Of a stretch of 7,239 nt of DNA, positions 1 through 6,144 are shown piece after piece. The notes under the pieces are model-generated. The model did no database searches, was not told the origin of the DNA, and saw nothing but the letters and a program-made list of their open reading frames with translations. Origin of the DNA: Marinilabilia sp. UBA5340 (GTDB lineage: Bacteria; Bacteroidota; Bacteroidia; Bacteroidales; Marinilabiliaceae); assembly GCA_002411085.1 (NCBI GenBank), contig DHQK01000204.1, positions 1 through 7,239 of the forward strand, given 5' to 3'. The stretch's first letter is position 1. Each line of letters starts with the position of its first letter. Made by a program: the position numbers and the translations under genes.

Positions 1-435
1 TTTTCTGGACAAAATCCAGAGATAGTCAAAGTTTTTTCCGGCAACCAGCCCATATTGGTAGTTTTCATCAATGGCAATGACGTTGTAGCCGGAATAAAAC
101 GGGCCAAAAAAGGACACCTTCAATTTGGCCACATCTTTTTCGCCCACAAATTTTGCTTTACCTATTGCCTCCTGCCATTCCTTTTCAACGGTATTGTAAC
201 CCCTGTTGGCTACCCTGATGGTTCCGTCCTCATTCCAGGAATATTCTGCGGTGACATTGTTGAGGTTCCGCTCGTATTTAAAGTCCAGACGGGCAATCTC
301 GTACCATTTATCCAGGTACTTTTCTATGTAAAAAGGCTTAACAGCCGTTGCCCCCCGGGGAATGGTGCGACATGAAAAAAATCCAAATATCATCATGGGT
401 ATTATCAAAAAGAAAAGTTTTTTACTCAGTCTCAT
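1..435 (-). CDS. blc: Bacterial lipocalin lipoprotein (Blc-like), C-terminus cut off by the window
   Basis: This is an outer-membrane-type lipocalin that probably binds a fatty acid or lysophospholipid in a small beta-barrel. From the ATG at 433-435, 145 residues are visible and the frame runs off position 1; perhaps 25-30 C-terminal residues are missing. Residues 1-21 form a signal peptide (basic MRLSKK, then a hydrophobic stretch) ending in the relaxed lipobox FFSC, with Cys22 as the likely lipidation site. The lipocalin domain starts near residue 34. WYEIARL (44-50), VTAEYSW (61-67), VSFFGPFYSGYNVIAID (107-123) and YLWILSR (138-144) match the Blc family closely. The signature GxW motif, expected as G-x-W-Y-E-I-A-R, reads D-K-W here (residues 42-44), an oddity because the Gly is usually invariant. 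It is divergent from lysC with no functional link visible. No Shine-Dalgarno site is seen, which is usual for this phylum. Family assignment is firm; ligand is not known. Confidence 0.93.
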   Translation of the reverse strand, partial: MRLSKKLFFLIIPMMIFGFFSCRTIPRGATAVKPFYIEKYLDKWYEIARLDFKYERNLNNVTAEYSWNEDGTIRVANRGYNTVEKEWQEAIGKAKFVGEKDVAKLKVSFFGPFYSGYNVIAIDENYQYGLVAGKNFDYLWILSRK

Positions 436-638
436 AATCAATAGATCGTTAGTTTTTAGAAGTTAGAAATTAGAGAAAATCGTAAGACATTGATATTCTG
501 AATTTTATCAAAAAACTCATTTGAACTTAAAGATTTAATTTCCAGAGTTTTGAAAAAGTTTAACGGACTATTGATATATAAGTACTATGATTTTATTTTC
601 TGTGTAAAATTTAAAGAGTTTCTCAATGAAGAATCTTT

Positions 639-646
639 TATTTTTG
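639..646 (+). promoter_or_regulatory. Candidate -7 box of the lysC promoter
   Basis: TATTTTTG fits all six fixed positions of the Bacteroidota -7 consensus TAnnTTTG. The upstream -33 element is poor: the nearest T-run, TTTC at 619-622, lies 16 bases before it, against about 19 expected. If real, transcription would begin near 653 and leave a leader of roughly 90 bases before the lysC ATG, enough for the hairpin at 665-699. In AT-rich DNA this box can arise by chance. Confidence 0.4.
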
Positions 647-649
647 TAG

Positions 650-714
650 TTTCGAAAAAACAATTGTCCGGAGCAACTAATTGCATTTTACACCGGATAC
701 CGATTTTTCGAAAA
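650..714. repeat. Two copies of TTTCGAAAA flanking the leader hairpin
   Basis: The 9-base sequence TTTCGAAAA occurs at 650-658 and at 706-714, 56 bases apart centre to centre. The second copy sits inside a perfect palindrome, TTTTCGAAAA (705-714). Paired palindromic sites overlapping a likely transcription start could be repressor half-sites, but the copies are short and AT-rich, so chance is a real alternative. Confidence 0.25.
665..699 (+). promoter_or_regulatory. Leader hairpin upstream of lysC
   Basis: An outer stem pairs TGTCCGG (665-671) with CCGGATA (693-699), including one G-U pair. Inside it, GCAA (673-676) pairs with TTGC (681-684) around a CTAA loop, leaving an 8-base bulge (685-692). 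No T-run follows, so it is not an obvious terminator. It does not look like the lysine riboswitch, which is far larger, and no Lys- or Thr-rich leader peptide is seen. Its role, if any, would be in controlling aspartate kinase synthesis or mRNA stability; this is inference. Confidence 0.35.
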
Positions 715-741
715 CTTAGTATATACATTTAAAATAAAAGC

Positions 742-1998
742 ATGCAGGTATCAAAATTTGGCGGTGCGTCGGTAAAGGATGCGAATGCGGTGAAAAATCT
801 TTCGAAAATAGTGGAATCGATGGACAAGCCTCAGGTGATCGTTGTTTCTGCCATGGGCAAGACAACCAATGCACTGGAAGAGTTGGTTAAGGACTATTTC
901 CAGGGAAACATAAAGGGGGCAGAATCCAGACTAAAGACTATTAAAGACTTCCATGATACTATTATTAGTGGGTTGTTCGATGATTCGGACACCTCTTTGC
1001 TGATTCCTTACAATGCCTGTATTAAATCGTTGGAAGACAGGTTGAAACATCAGCCTTCCATGCATTTCGATTACGAGTATGATCAACTGGTCTCTTTTGG
1101 CGAACTTCTGTCTACACAGATTGTCAGTGCTTTTCTGAACAGCCAGGGGCTGAAGAATAAATGGGTGGATGTTCGTCAGGTGTTGAAGACCGATGATCTT
1201 TACCGCGATGCCAATGTCAACTGGGAGCTGACAGCTCAATTGATGGGTGAGACATTCGTTTTTGATGAATACCAGTTGTATGTAACCCAGGGATTCCTGG
1301 GGGGAACCCTCAGCAATATATGCACAACTCTTGGACGGGAGGGATCGGACTATACTGCTGCCATTATTGGTAATGTGATGAATGCCGAAAAAGTAACTGT
1401 GTGGAAAGATGTTCCCGGTATTTTGAATGCTGATCCAAGGATCTTTCCTGATGCTGAGAAAATTGACTCGCTCTCCTATGCCGAAACCATTGAATTGGCC
1501 TATTATGGTGCCCAGGTAATTCATCCTAAGACCCTGAAGCCGCTTCAGAATAAGCAAATTCCACTGTATGTGAAGTCGTTTGTGGATATGAATCTGCCCG
1601 GGACAGTTATTCGTCAGGAAAGCCAAAGGATACCTATTCCGGTTTTTATTCTTAAAAAAGATCAGTTGTTGTTGACCCTTTCACCGTTGGATTTTTCCTT
1701 TATTACGGAGGACAACCTGAGTAACATTCTGGGATTGTTCAGCCAGCATCATGTGCGCATTAATCTTCTGCAAACATCTGCCCTTAATTTTACGGTATGT
1801 GTGGATCGTAAAGAACATTTACAATCCCTGATGGAAGGTTTGAAAGATTTCTACAATGTCAGATACAACGATCAGGTCGAACTTCTGACCATAAGGTATT
1901 ACACACAACAGGTGATTGATGAGAAAGTGAAAAACAGAGTTGTGATTGACTCACAAGTCACACGCAAAAATGCACGTTTTGTGTTACAGGGTTCCTGA
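742..1998 (+). CDS. lysC: Monofunctional aspartate kinase
   Basis: The enzyme phosphorylates L-aspartate with ATP to 4-phospho-aspartate, the first step toward lysine/diaminopimelate, threonine and methionine (EC 2.7.2.4), in the cytoplasm. The 418-residue product has the whole amino-acid-kinase domain: KFGGASV (5-11) for ATP/aspartate binding, SFGE (118-121), TTLGREGSDYTAA (195-207), the nucleotide-site region WKDVPGI (221-227) and DPRIFPDA (231-238), and GAQVIHPKTL (256-265). Residues from about 300 form the C-terminal regulatory ACT region, with NILGLFSQHHVRINLLQTS (328-346) as the recognisable ACT effector loop/helix. The length fits the single-function form and there is no homoserine dehydrogenase domain. 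The ATG at 742 puts KFGG at the usual distance from the start; only a weak purine-rich stretch precedes it. The gene stands alone on its strand and ends two bases from the convergent pncA. Feedback control through ACT is expected; which amino acid is sensed cannot be read from the sequence. Confidence 0.96.
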   Translation: MQVSKFGGASVKDANAVKNLSKIVESMDKPQVIVVSAMGKTTNALEELVKDYFQGNIKGAESRLKTIKDFHDTIISGLFDDSDTSLLIPYNACIKSLEDRLKHQPSMHFDYEYDQLVSFGELLSTQIVSAFLNSQGLKNKWVDVRQVLKTDDLYRDANVNWELTAQLMGETFVFDEYQLYVTQGFLGGTLSNICTTLGREGSDYTAAIIGNVMNAEKVTVWKDVPGILNADPRIFPDAEKIDSLSYAETIELAYYGAQVIHPKTLKPLQNKQIPLYVKSFVDMNLPGTVIRQESQRIPIPVFILKKDQLLLTLSPLDFSFITEDNLSNILGLFSQHHVRINLLQTSALNFTVCVDRKEHLQSLMEGLKDFYNVRYNDQVELLTIRYYTQQVIDEKVKNRVVIDSQVTRKNARFVLQGS

Positions 1999-2025
1999 TT
2001 CTATTTTGTAAGGAAGTCAGGAACC
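1990..2025. terminator. Inverted repeat over the lysC/pncA convergent stops, possible bidirectional terminator
   Basis: GGTTCCTGA (1990-1998) and TCAGGAACC (2017-2025) are perfect 9-base complements around an 18-base loop. A G-U pair (1989/2026) and a short inner TTC/GAA pairing may extend the stem. The lysC TGA forms the end of the left arm and the pncA stop (2001-2003) lies in the loop, so the repeat serves both genes. Neither side has a T-tract, so intrinsic termination would be weak; protection of the 3' ends is an equal possibility. Confidence 0.5.
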
Positions 2026-2630
2026 TGGCCCGATGTGATGAGTTGGGCTCCTTTTTGTTTCATATCAGTCAATGCATTCGAGGTGTCATCAGACTTCATA
2101 TTTACCCCTTTGGTGGCATCGGTAATTAGAAATGTCTTGTATCCCAGTTGAAGCGCATCCTTGACGGTGAAATAAACGCAGACATCGGCGGCCAGTCCTG
2201 TAATGAAGAGCCTGTTGACATTCTTTTTCTGAAGATATTTGTGCAGCTCCGTTTCTATTTTATGTCCATTATCAAAAAAAGCACTGTAGGAATCCACCTC
2301 CGGATCGGTTCCTTTAAAAATTATGCGTTGAATCAAATTTCTGTTCAGCAAAGGAGACAATTCCGCTCCGGGGCTGCCCTGAATACAATGGTCGGGCCAG
2401 AGAATTTGCTCCAGCCTGTTAAGCTGAATGACATCTCCCGGTATATGTCCTGGATGATTGGAAGCAAAACTTCCATGATTGGCGGGGTGCCAGTCGCGCG
2501 ATGCCACAAGGATCCGGAATTTTTTCTGGAGGTTATTGATGACAGGGATTATCTGGTCGCCATCCGGAACGGCCAGATTGCCGCCGGGTAAAAAGTCATT
2601 CTGTACGTCAACTATCAGTAATGCATCCAT
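2001..2630 (-). CDS. pncA: Nicotinamidase (nicotinamidase/pyrazinamidase, isochorismatase-like fold)
   Basis: PncA hydrolyses nicotinamide to nicotinate and ammonia (EC 3.5.1.19), recycling the NAD breakdown product for the Preiss-Handler route. From the ATG at 2628-2630 the protein has 209 residues. Catalytic triad: Asp8 in IVDVQNDF, Lys106 in FKGTDP and Cys151 in GLAADVCVYF. The metal ligands are in RDWHPANH (Asp46, His48, His52) and WPDHC (His81). DSYSAFFDN is also strongly conserved with the E. coli enzyme. I prefer this start over the in-frame GTG at 2657: it places the catalytic Asp at residue 8, as in the mycobacterial enzyme, and AAAAAGG lies 8 bases upstream. It is the last gene of the minus block, 87 bases after pncB, whose enzyme uses its product. 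All key residues are intact. Activity on other amides such as pyrazinamide is a family property, not shown here. Confidence 0.95.
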   Translation of the reverse strand: MDALLIVDVQNDFLPGGNLAVPDGDQIIPVINNLQKKFRILVASRDWHPANHGSFASNHPGHIPGDVIQLNRLEQILWPDHCIQGSPGAELSPLLNRNLIQRIIFKGTDPEVDSYSAFFDNGHKIETELHKYLQKKNVNRLFITGLAADVCVYFTVKDALQLGYKTFLITDATKGVNMKSDDTSNALTDMKQKGAQLITSGQVPDFLTK

Positions 2631-2666
2631 ATTTTCAACCTTTTTATTAATTCGCACAAATCATTG

Positions 2667-2716
2667 TCAGGGTATTCCGCCTTGCGGAATGTTGGGGCCT
2701 GATCAATTAATATCAG
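2667..2716 (-). promoter_or_regulatory. Competing hairpins in the pncB-pncA gap
   Basis: A strong small hairpin pairs ATTCCGC (2674-2680) with GCGGAAT (2684-2690) around a 3-base loop. Outside it, TCAGG (2667-2671) can pair with CCTGA (2698-2702). The same bases, as CTGAT (2699-2703), can instead pair with ATCAG (2712-2716), just after the pncB stop. The two outer helices exclude each other. No T-tract follows on the minus strand, so this is not a classical terminator. It could act as an attenuator-like switch, an RNA-processing site or a protein-binding palindrome. Confidence 0.4.
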
Positions 2717-2717
2717 C

Positions 2718-4196
2718 TTATTTATGTGATTGTTGTTTGTATTTTACAATCAGGTTCAGCCTTTTGTGATAGAGCGATTCTTCTATTCCCACTGGATAAA
2801 TGTGTGGGTTGACAAATCTTTTGATCGTTTTATCTAACAAACTAAGCTGTGCGGATGTTCGTTGTTGAAGTTCGGAAATTGGCTCTTTGCGATATACTGA
2901 TTTCCCGCTTCTAAAAACAGGAACAAGGAGATCTTTGCATTCCAGTTTTGTCTTGTCAAGTGTTTTGGAGCGTGTAGGATCAGCCGGATCAATCATTTTT
3001 ACAGCACCCGACAGGTCTTTGCGCTGATCGAAAATCATATCTCCCGCCATCACGCCGTCTCTGTAAAATCTTTTTACCTGCTGAATTCCCGGAATATTAA
3101 CTTTTACTGACTGTTCAGATAGCTTAATGCGATCCTGCCACTCGCCATTTTTCGTCTGAATAGCTGAGAGTTTGTAGACCCCGCCCAGAGCCGGTTGTTC
3201 AAAAGCAGTTACCAATTTTGTGCCGATTCCCCAGGAATCAATTGCGGCATCCTGTTGTTTCAGACTGGCAATCAAGTGTTCGTCCAAATCGTTGCTGGCC
3301 ACTATTTTGAGGTGAGAAAGTCCCGCCTCGTTGAGTTTTTTACGGGCAAGTTGACTGAAGTATGCAAGGTCGCCCGAGTCCAGGCGGATTCCATTGATCT
3401 GATGTCCTTCGGCCTCCGCTTTCTTTGTGGTTTCTATGGCATGATCAATTCCCGCGGGAGTGTCATAGGTATCTACCAGAAAAATGGTATTATTGGGCAA
3501 TGCATGCGCAAAGGCATCAAATGCTTTTTTTTCATCCTCAAAGGCCTGTACCCAACTGTGGGCATGTGTCCCAAGGGCAGGAATGCCAAGTTTTTTGGCT
3601 GCTAATACGTTGGATGTACCGTCACATCCGCCAATAAAAGCTGCTCTGGCTGCTGAGATAGAGCCATCTATTCCCTGTGCTCTGCGTAATCCGAATTCCA
3701 TTACCGGGTCTCCTTTGGCTGCCAGATTGATTCTGGCAGACTTGGTGGCGATGAGTGTCTGAAAATTCAGGATATTCAGCAGAGCTGATTCAATCAGCTG
3801 ACATTGCAAAATAGGGCCTTTAACTCGCAGTAGTGGCTCATTGGGGAATACCACAGTGCCTTCTGGTACCCCCTCAATGTCACATTCAAACTCCAGATTT
3901 CGGAGATAATTCAGAAATTCTTTGTCGAAAAGCGGTCGCGAGTCGTTACCGGTTTGTTTTTGCAAATATTCAATGTCTGATTGGGAAAACCGGAATCTGT
4001 CCAGAAAATCAATGGCATATTCCAGCCCGGCAGCTATAGTAAATCCACCCCCGAACGGATTGTTCCTGAAAAAGAGGTTGAATACCGCTTGTTGCTCATG
4101 CATGTTGTTCTTCCAGAAGGCATAAGCCATCGTAATTTCATAAAAGTCAGTCAGTAGTGTCAGAGAGTTTTGGTATGTTGATTGTAATGCATTCAT
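2718..4196 (-). CDS. pncB: Nicotinate phosphoribosyltransferase
   Basis: The enzyme joins nicotinate and PRPP, with ATP hydrolysis, to give nicotinate mononucleotide (EC 6.3.4.21), the committed step of NAD salvage, in the cytoplasm. The 492-residue length fits the longer NAPRT form found in many bacteria and animals. The N-terminus carries LLTDFYEITMAYAFWK (14-29), typical of the family. The glycine-rich GGGFTIAAGLEYAI (49-62), MEFGLRRAQG (166-175), GTHAHSWVQAF (209-219), RLDSGDL (271-277), SNDLDE (301-306) and GIGTKL (323-328) are all present. His213 in the AHSW motif is the expected autophosphorylated histidine; LDSGDL and GIGTKL contribute to the phosphoribosyl site. The ATG at 4194-4196 gives the normal N-terminus and lies 3 bases after the lipoprotein stop, so the two are co-transcribed, probably with translational coupling. 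pncA, supplying its substrate, follows. No defects seen. Confidence 0.96.
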   Translation of the reverse strand: MNALQSTYQNSLTLLTDFYEITMAYAFWKNNMHEQQAVFNLFFRNNPFGGGFTIAAGLEYAIDFLDRFRFSQSDIEYLQKQTGNDSRPLFDKEFLNYLRNLEFECDIEGVPEGTVVFPNEPLLRVKGPILQCQLIESALLNILNFQTLIATKSARINLAAKGDPVMEFGLRRAQGIDGSISAARAAFIGGCDGTSNVLAAKKLGIPALGTHAHSWVQAFEDEKKAFDAFAHALPNNTIFLVDTYDTPAGIDHAIETTKKAEAEGHQINGIRLDSGDLAYFSQLARKKLNEAGLSHLKIVASNDLDEHLIASLKQQDAAIDSWGIGTKLVTAFEQPALGGVYKLSAIQTKNGEWQDRIKLSEQSVKVNIPGIQQVKRFYRDGVMAGDMIFDQRKDLSGAVKMIDPADPTRSKTLDKTKLECKDLLVPVFRSGKSVYRKEPISELQQRTSAQLSLLDKTIKRFVNPHIYPVGIEESLYHKRLNLIVKYKQQSHK

Positions 4197-4199
4197 TTT

Positions 4200-4697
4200 T
4201 TACGGCTTAAATTCTATAACAAATCCTGCCTGATAGGCCTGGAAGTTTCCCTTGCTGTCAAACACAGGCCAGGCCAGAAGCACTGAATTGACCTTCTTGG
4301 TCATTGTTCCCTCATTTGGCGCAATCTGCCAGGTTTCTTCAAATTGTAACTGGGCCAGTTGATTACGGTTGAATTTTCCTGATGCTTCCATTTCTCTCAG
4401 CTTTTCTGCCGGGATGGTGTCGTCGTTGTAGTAGTCCATTGCTGTTGCCTTTCCGCTGTAGACAGCTTCAAACAACAAATCTGTCATTTTCTTGTGGTTC
4501 AGGTTTCTGATGCGTCGGGTGGCCCAAGTGTTAATGGTATCCAGATTGATTACATCAACGGGATACAGAATGGTGTCGGCAACCACCACATTTCCTTCTG
4601 ATGATGAGGTTGATGGGGCATTGGGTGAAGAGGGAGTGTTACATGCTGAAAACGCAATCAGTGGAAAAAATAAAAAATATAGAGTCTTGTTGTGCAT
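4200..4697 (-). CDS. Small lipoprotein of unknown function, with a GldN-like middle region
   Basis: The 165-residue product begins with a signal peptide (MHNKTLYFLFFPLIAFSA) and a relaxed lipobox FSAC, so Cys19 should be lipidated and the protein anchored on a membrane facing the periplasm. A Ser/Pro-rich linker follows (20-35). The folded part runs from about residue 40 to 163. I do not recognise a named family with certainty. The order of motifs, LLFEAVYSGKATAMDY (74-89), an acidic NDD (91-93), FEETW (119-123), TMTKKV (131-136), then LAWPVFDSKGNFQAYQAGFVIEF (141-163), resembles the core of the gliding/type IX secretion protein GldN (IFEA..G..TAYD, a KE-W segment, an IAP..G.F.GY..LFW segment). 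GldN is longer, so this would be a short relative or a coincidence. The gene lies 5 bases after dihydroorotase and 3 before pncB, firmly within their transcript. Its link to nucleotide metabolism is unexplained. Confidence 0.85.
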   Translation of the reverse strand: MHNKTLYFLFFPLIAFSACNTPSSPNAPSTSSSEGNVVVADTILYPVDVINLDTINTWATRRIRNLNHKKMTDLLFEAVYSGKATAMDYYNDDTIPAEKLREMEASGKFNRNQLAQLQFEETWQIAPNEGTMTKKVNSVLLAWPVFDSKGNFQAYQAGFVIEFKP

Positions 4698-4702
4698 AAC
4701 AA

Positions 4703-6040
4703 TTATCGATTGAATGTTAACATCATTCCTTGCTGGTTCCGATTGATGGTGCCATCAGCATAAACCGGGTAACCGTTGACAAAAGTGTGGGTAATCCGGT
4801 GCGAAAAGGAAGTTCCTGAAAACGGACTCCAGCCACACTTGTAATGCACAGAAGCATCTTCAACCAGTTCTTGCTGATCAGGAGCCACAAGTACCAGGTC
4901 GGCAAAATAACCTTCCCTGATAAATCCTCTTTTCTCTATTCCGAAAAGACGGGCCGGGGCATGACACATTTTGTCTACCACCATTTCTTTCGTAAAAACG
5001 CCTTTTGCTGATAATTCCAGCATAGCCTGGAGGGAGTGTTGAACCAGCGGCCCTCCGGATGGGGCATGGAAATAACTGTTGTTTTTTTCATCTAATGCGT
5101 GCGGGGCGTGATCGGTGGCCACAACGTCAACAATGTTGTTCTTGAGTGCTTCACGCAGGGCTTCGCGATCATCAGCTGTTTTTACTGCGGGATTCCATTT
5201 GATGCGTGCCCCGTATTTGTCATAGTCTTGGTCGGAAAACCATAAGTGATGAACGCAAACTTCGGCAGTTATTCTTTTTTCTTCTATTGGGAGTGAAGCA
5301 TTGAAAAGTGACATTTCCCGTGCTGTGGACAAATGAAGTATGTGCAGGCGGGTGTTGAATTTTGTTGCCAGCTCCACTGCCATTGAGGATGACTTATAGC
5401 AAGCTTCCGCACTTCTGATTAGGGGATGATACCGGAAAGGCATGTCCTCCCCATATTGAGCTTTAAATTCTTTTGTGTTGCGCCGGATAGTAGCTTCATC
5501 TTCGCAATGCGTGGCAATTAGCATGGGTACTTCCCGAAATATGTTTTCCAGGGCTTCCTGCTTGTCTACAAGCATATTGCCGGTGGATGAGCCCATAAAT
5601 ACTTTTACTCCACATACCTTGCCAGGGTCGGCCTTTAAAACTTCTGTCAGATTGTCGTTGGTAGCTCCTATATAAAAGGAGTAATTGGCCACGGACTTCC
5701 GGCTACCCGTTTCAAATTTCTGATTCAGGGCTTCAATAGTTGTTGTTTGAGGATTGGTATTGGGCATCTCCATGAAAGAGGTGACTCCCCCTGCCACCGC
5801 GGCTCCCGACTCGGTGAAGATATCCGCCTTGTGTGTTAAACCTGGTTCCCTAAAATGCACCTGGTCATCAATAACTCCCGGGATCAGATAATGGTCGGTT
5901 GCATCAATAATTTTGTCAGCAGGAGGGAGTTGGTCTGATTTTCGGAGTATTTTGTCAATCAGTTGATCTTTTATCAAAATACTTCCGTTGAAGGTCTCTC
6001 CCTGATTGATTATGGTGGCGTTTTTGATAAGTGTTTGCAT
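4703..6040 (-). CDS. pyrC: Dihydroorotase (amidohydrolase family)
   Basis: The enzyme interconverts N-carbamoyl-L-aspartate and dihydroorotate, the third step of pyrimidine synthesis (EC 3.5.2.3). From the ATG at 6038-6040 the protein has 445 residues, normal for the longer dihydroorotase/allantoinase-like group. The N-terminal beta region (1-53) leads to PGVIDDQVHFREPG (54-67). Further active-site motifs are EMPNTNP (91-97), GVKVFMGSSTGN (144-155, Lys146 as the likely carboxylated metal bridge), THCEDE (177-182), LHILHLSTA (232-240), VATDHAPH (307-314) with Asp310, and SGGPLVQH (328-335). The canonical metal motif HxH reads Gln60-Val-His62; I recall the same DDQVHFR in other Bacteroidota dihydroorotases, so it is probably a lineage trait. 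An in-frame TTG at 6088 would add 16 residues without family similarity; AAAGAAG ahead of 6040 supports the shorter form. Allantoinase or another cyclic amidase is a less likely alternative. It leads the tight dihydroorotase-lipoprotein-pncB run. Confidence 0.92.
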   Translation of the reverse strand: MQTLIKNATIINQGETFNGSILIKDQLIDKILRKSDQLPPADKIIDATDHYLIPGVIDDQVHFREPGLTHKADIFTESGAAVAGGVTSFMEMPNTNPQTTTIEALNQKFETGSRKSVANYSFYIGATNDNLTEVLKADPGKVCGVKVFMGSSTGNMLVDKQEALENIFREVPMLIATHCEDEATIRRNTKEFKAQYGEDMPFRYHPLIRSAEACYKSSSMAVELATKFNTRLHILHLSTAREMSLFNASLPIEEKRITAEVCVHHLWFSDQDYDKYGARIKWNPAVKTADDREALREALKNNIVDVVATDHAPHALDEKNNSYFHAPSGGPLVQHSLQAMLELSAKGVFTKEMVVDKMCHAPARLFGIEKRGFIREGYFADLVLVAPDQQELVEDASVHYKCGWSPFSGTSFSHRITHTFVNGYPVYADGTINRNQQGMMLTFNR

Positions 6041-6085
6041 GGCTTGCTTCTTTATTAATAAAATGCGGAATAAAGAACCGCTTGT

Positions 6086-6116
6086 CAATATTAAATTTAT
6101 GAATTAACCGACCTAA
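6086..6116 (-). promoter_or_regulatory. Candidate promoter for dihydroorotase-lipoprotein-pncB
   Basis: Reading the minus strand, TTAG (6113-6116) and TAATATTG (6086-6093) are separated by exactly 19 bases. Each differs at one position from the Bacteroidota consensus TTTG-N19-TAnnTTTG. Transcription would start near 6079, giving a leader of about 40 bases that contains a 4-bp GCGG/CCGC pairing and a 12-base AT palindrome (6051-6062). This would allow the block to be expressed apart from the glycosyltransferase. Confidence 0.35.
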
Positions 6117-6144
6117 CGTCCAGTAGTATTATTAAGCTCAGTAT

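Larger units (their letters stand above)
436..741. other. Divergent intergenic region between blc and lysC
   Basis: This 306-base AT-rich stretch separates two divergent genes and should hold both promoters. On the plus side I see a -7-type box at 639-646 and a leader hairpin at 665-699, listed separately. On the blc side no good Bacteroidota -7 box is visible; the segment near 450-475 is low-complexity (TTAGAAGTTAGAAATTAG). A frame starting with TTG at 550 stays open for 60 codons, but it crosses the promoter and has an AT-driven composition, so I do not call it a gene. Confidence 0.6.

Noticed and set aside
55..375. 106-codon plus-strand frame over the left edge
   Set aside because: It is antisense to the lipocalin gene, whose family motifs are unmistakable.
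550..732. 60-codon plus-strand frame with a TTG start upstream of lysC
   Set aside because: It is AT-driven in composition, overlaps the promoter box and leader hairpin, and matches no leader-peptide pattern.
931..1626. 231-codon open frame on the minus strand inside lysC
   Set aside because: It lies entirely antisense to a well-conserved kinase and shows no protein-family features; it mirrors the codon bias of lysC.
2631..2657. Upstream GTG start for pncA adding nine residues
   Set aside because: The ATG at 2628-2630 has a purine-rich site at suitable distance and puts the catalytic Asp at the family position.
2148..4125. Several 67- to 147-codon plus-strand frames across pncA and pncB
   Set aside because: All are antisense to genes with intact catalytic motifs, and none has a plausible start site or recognisable domain.
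6041..6088. Upstream TTG start for dihydroorotase adding 16 residues
   Set aside because: The extension has no family similarity and would overlap the candidate promoter box; the ATG at 6038-6040 gives the standard N-terminus.
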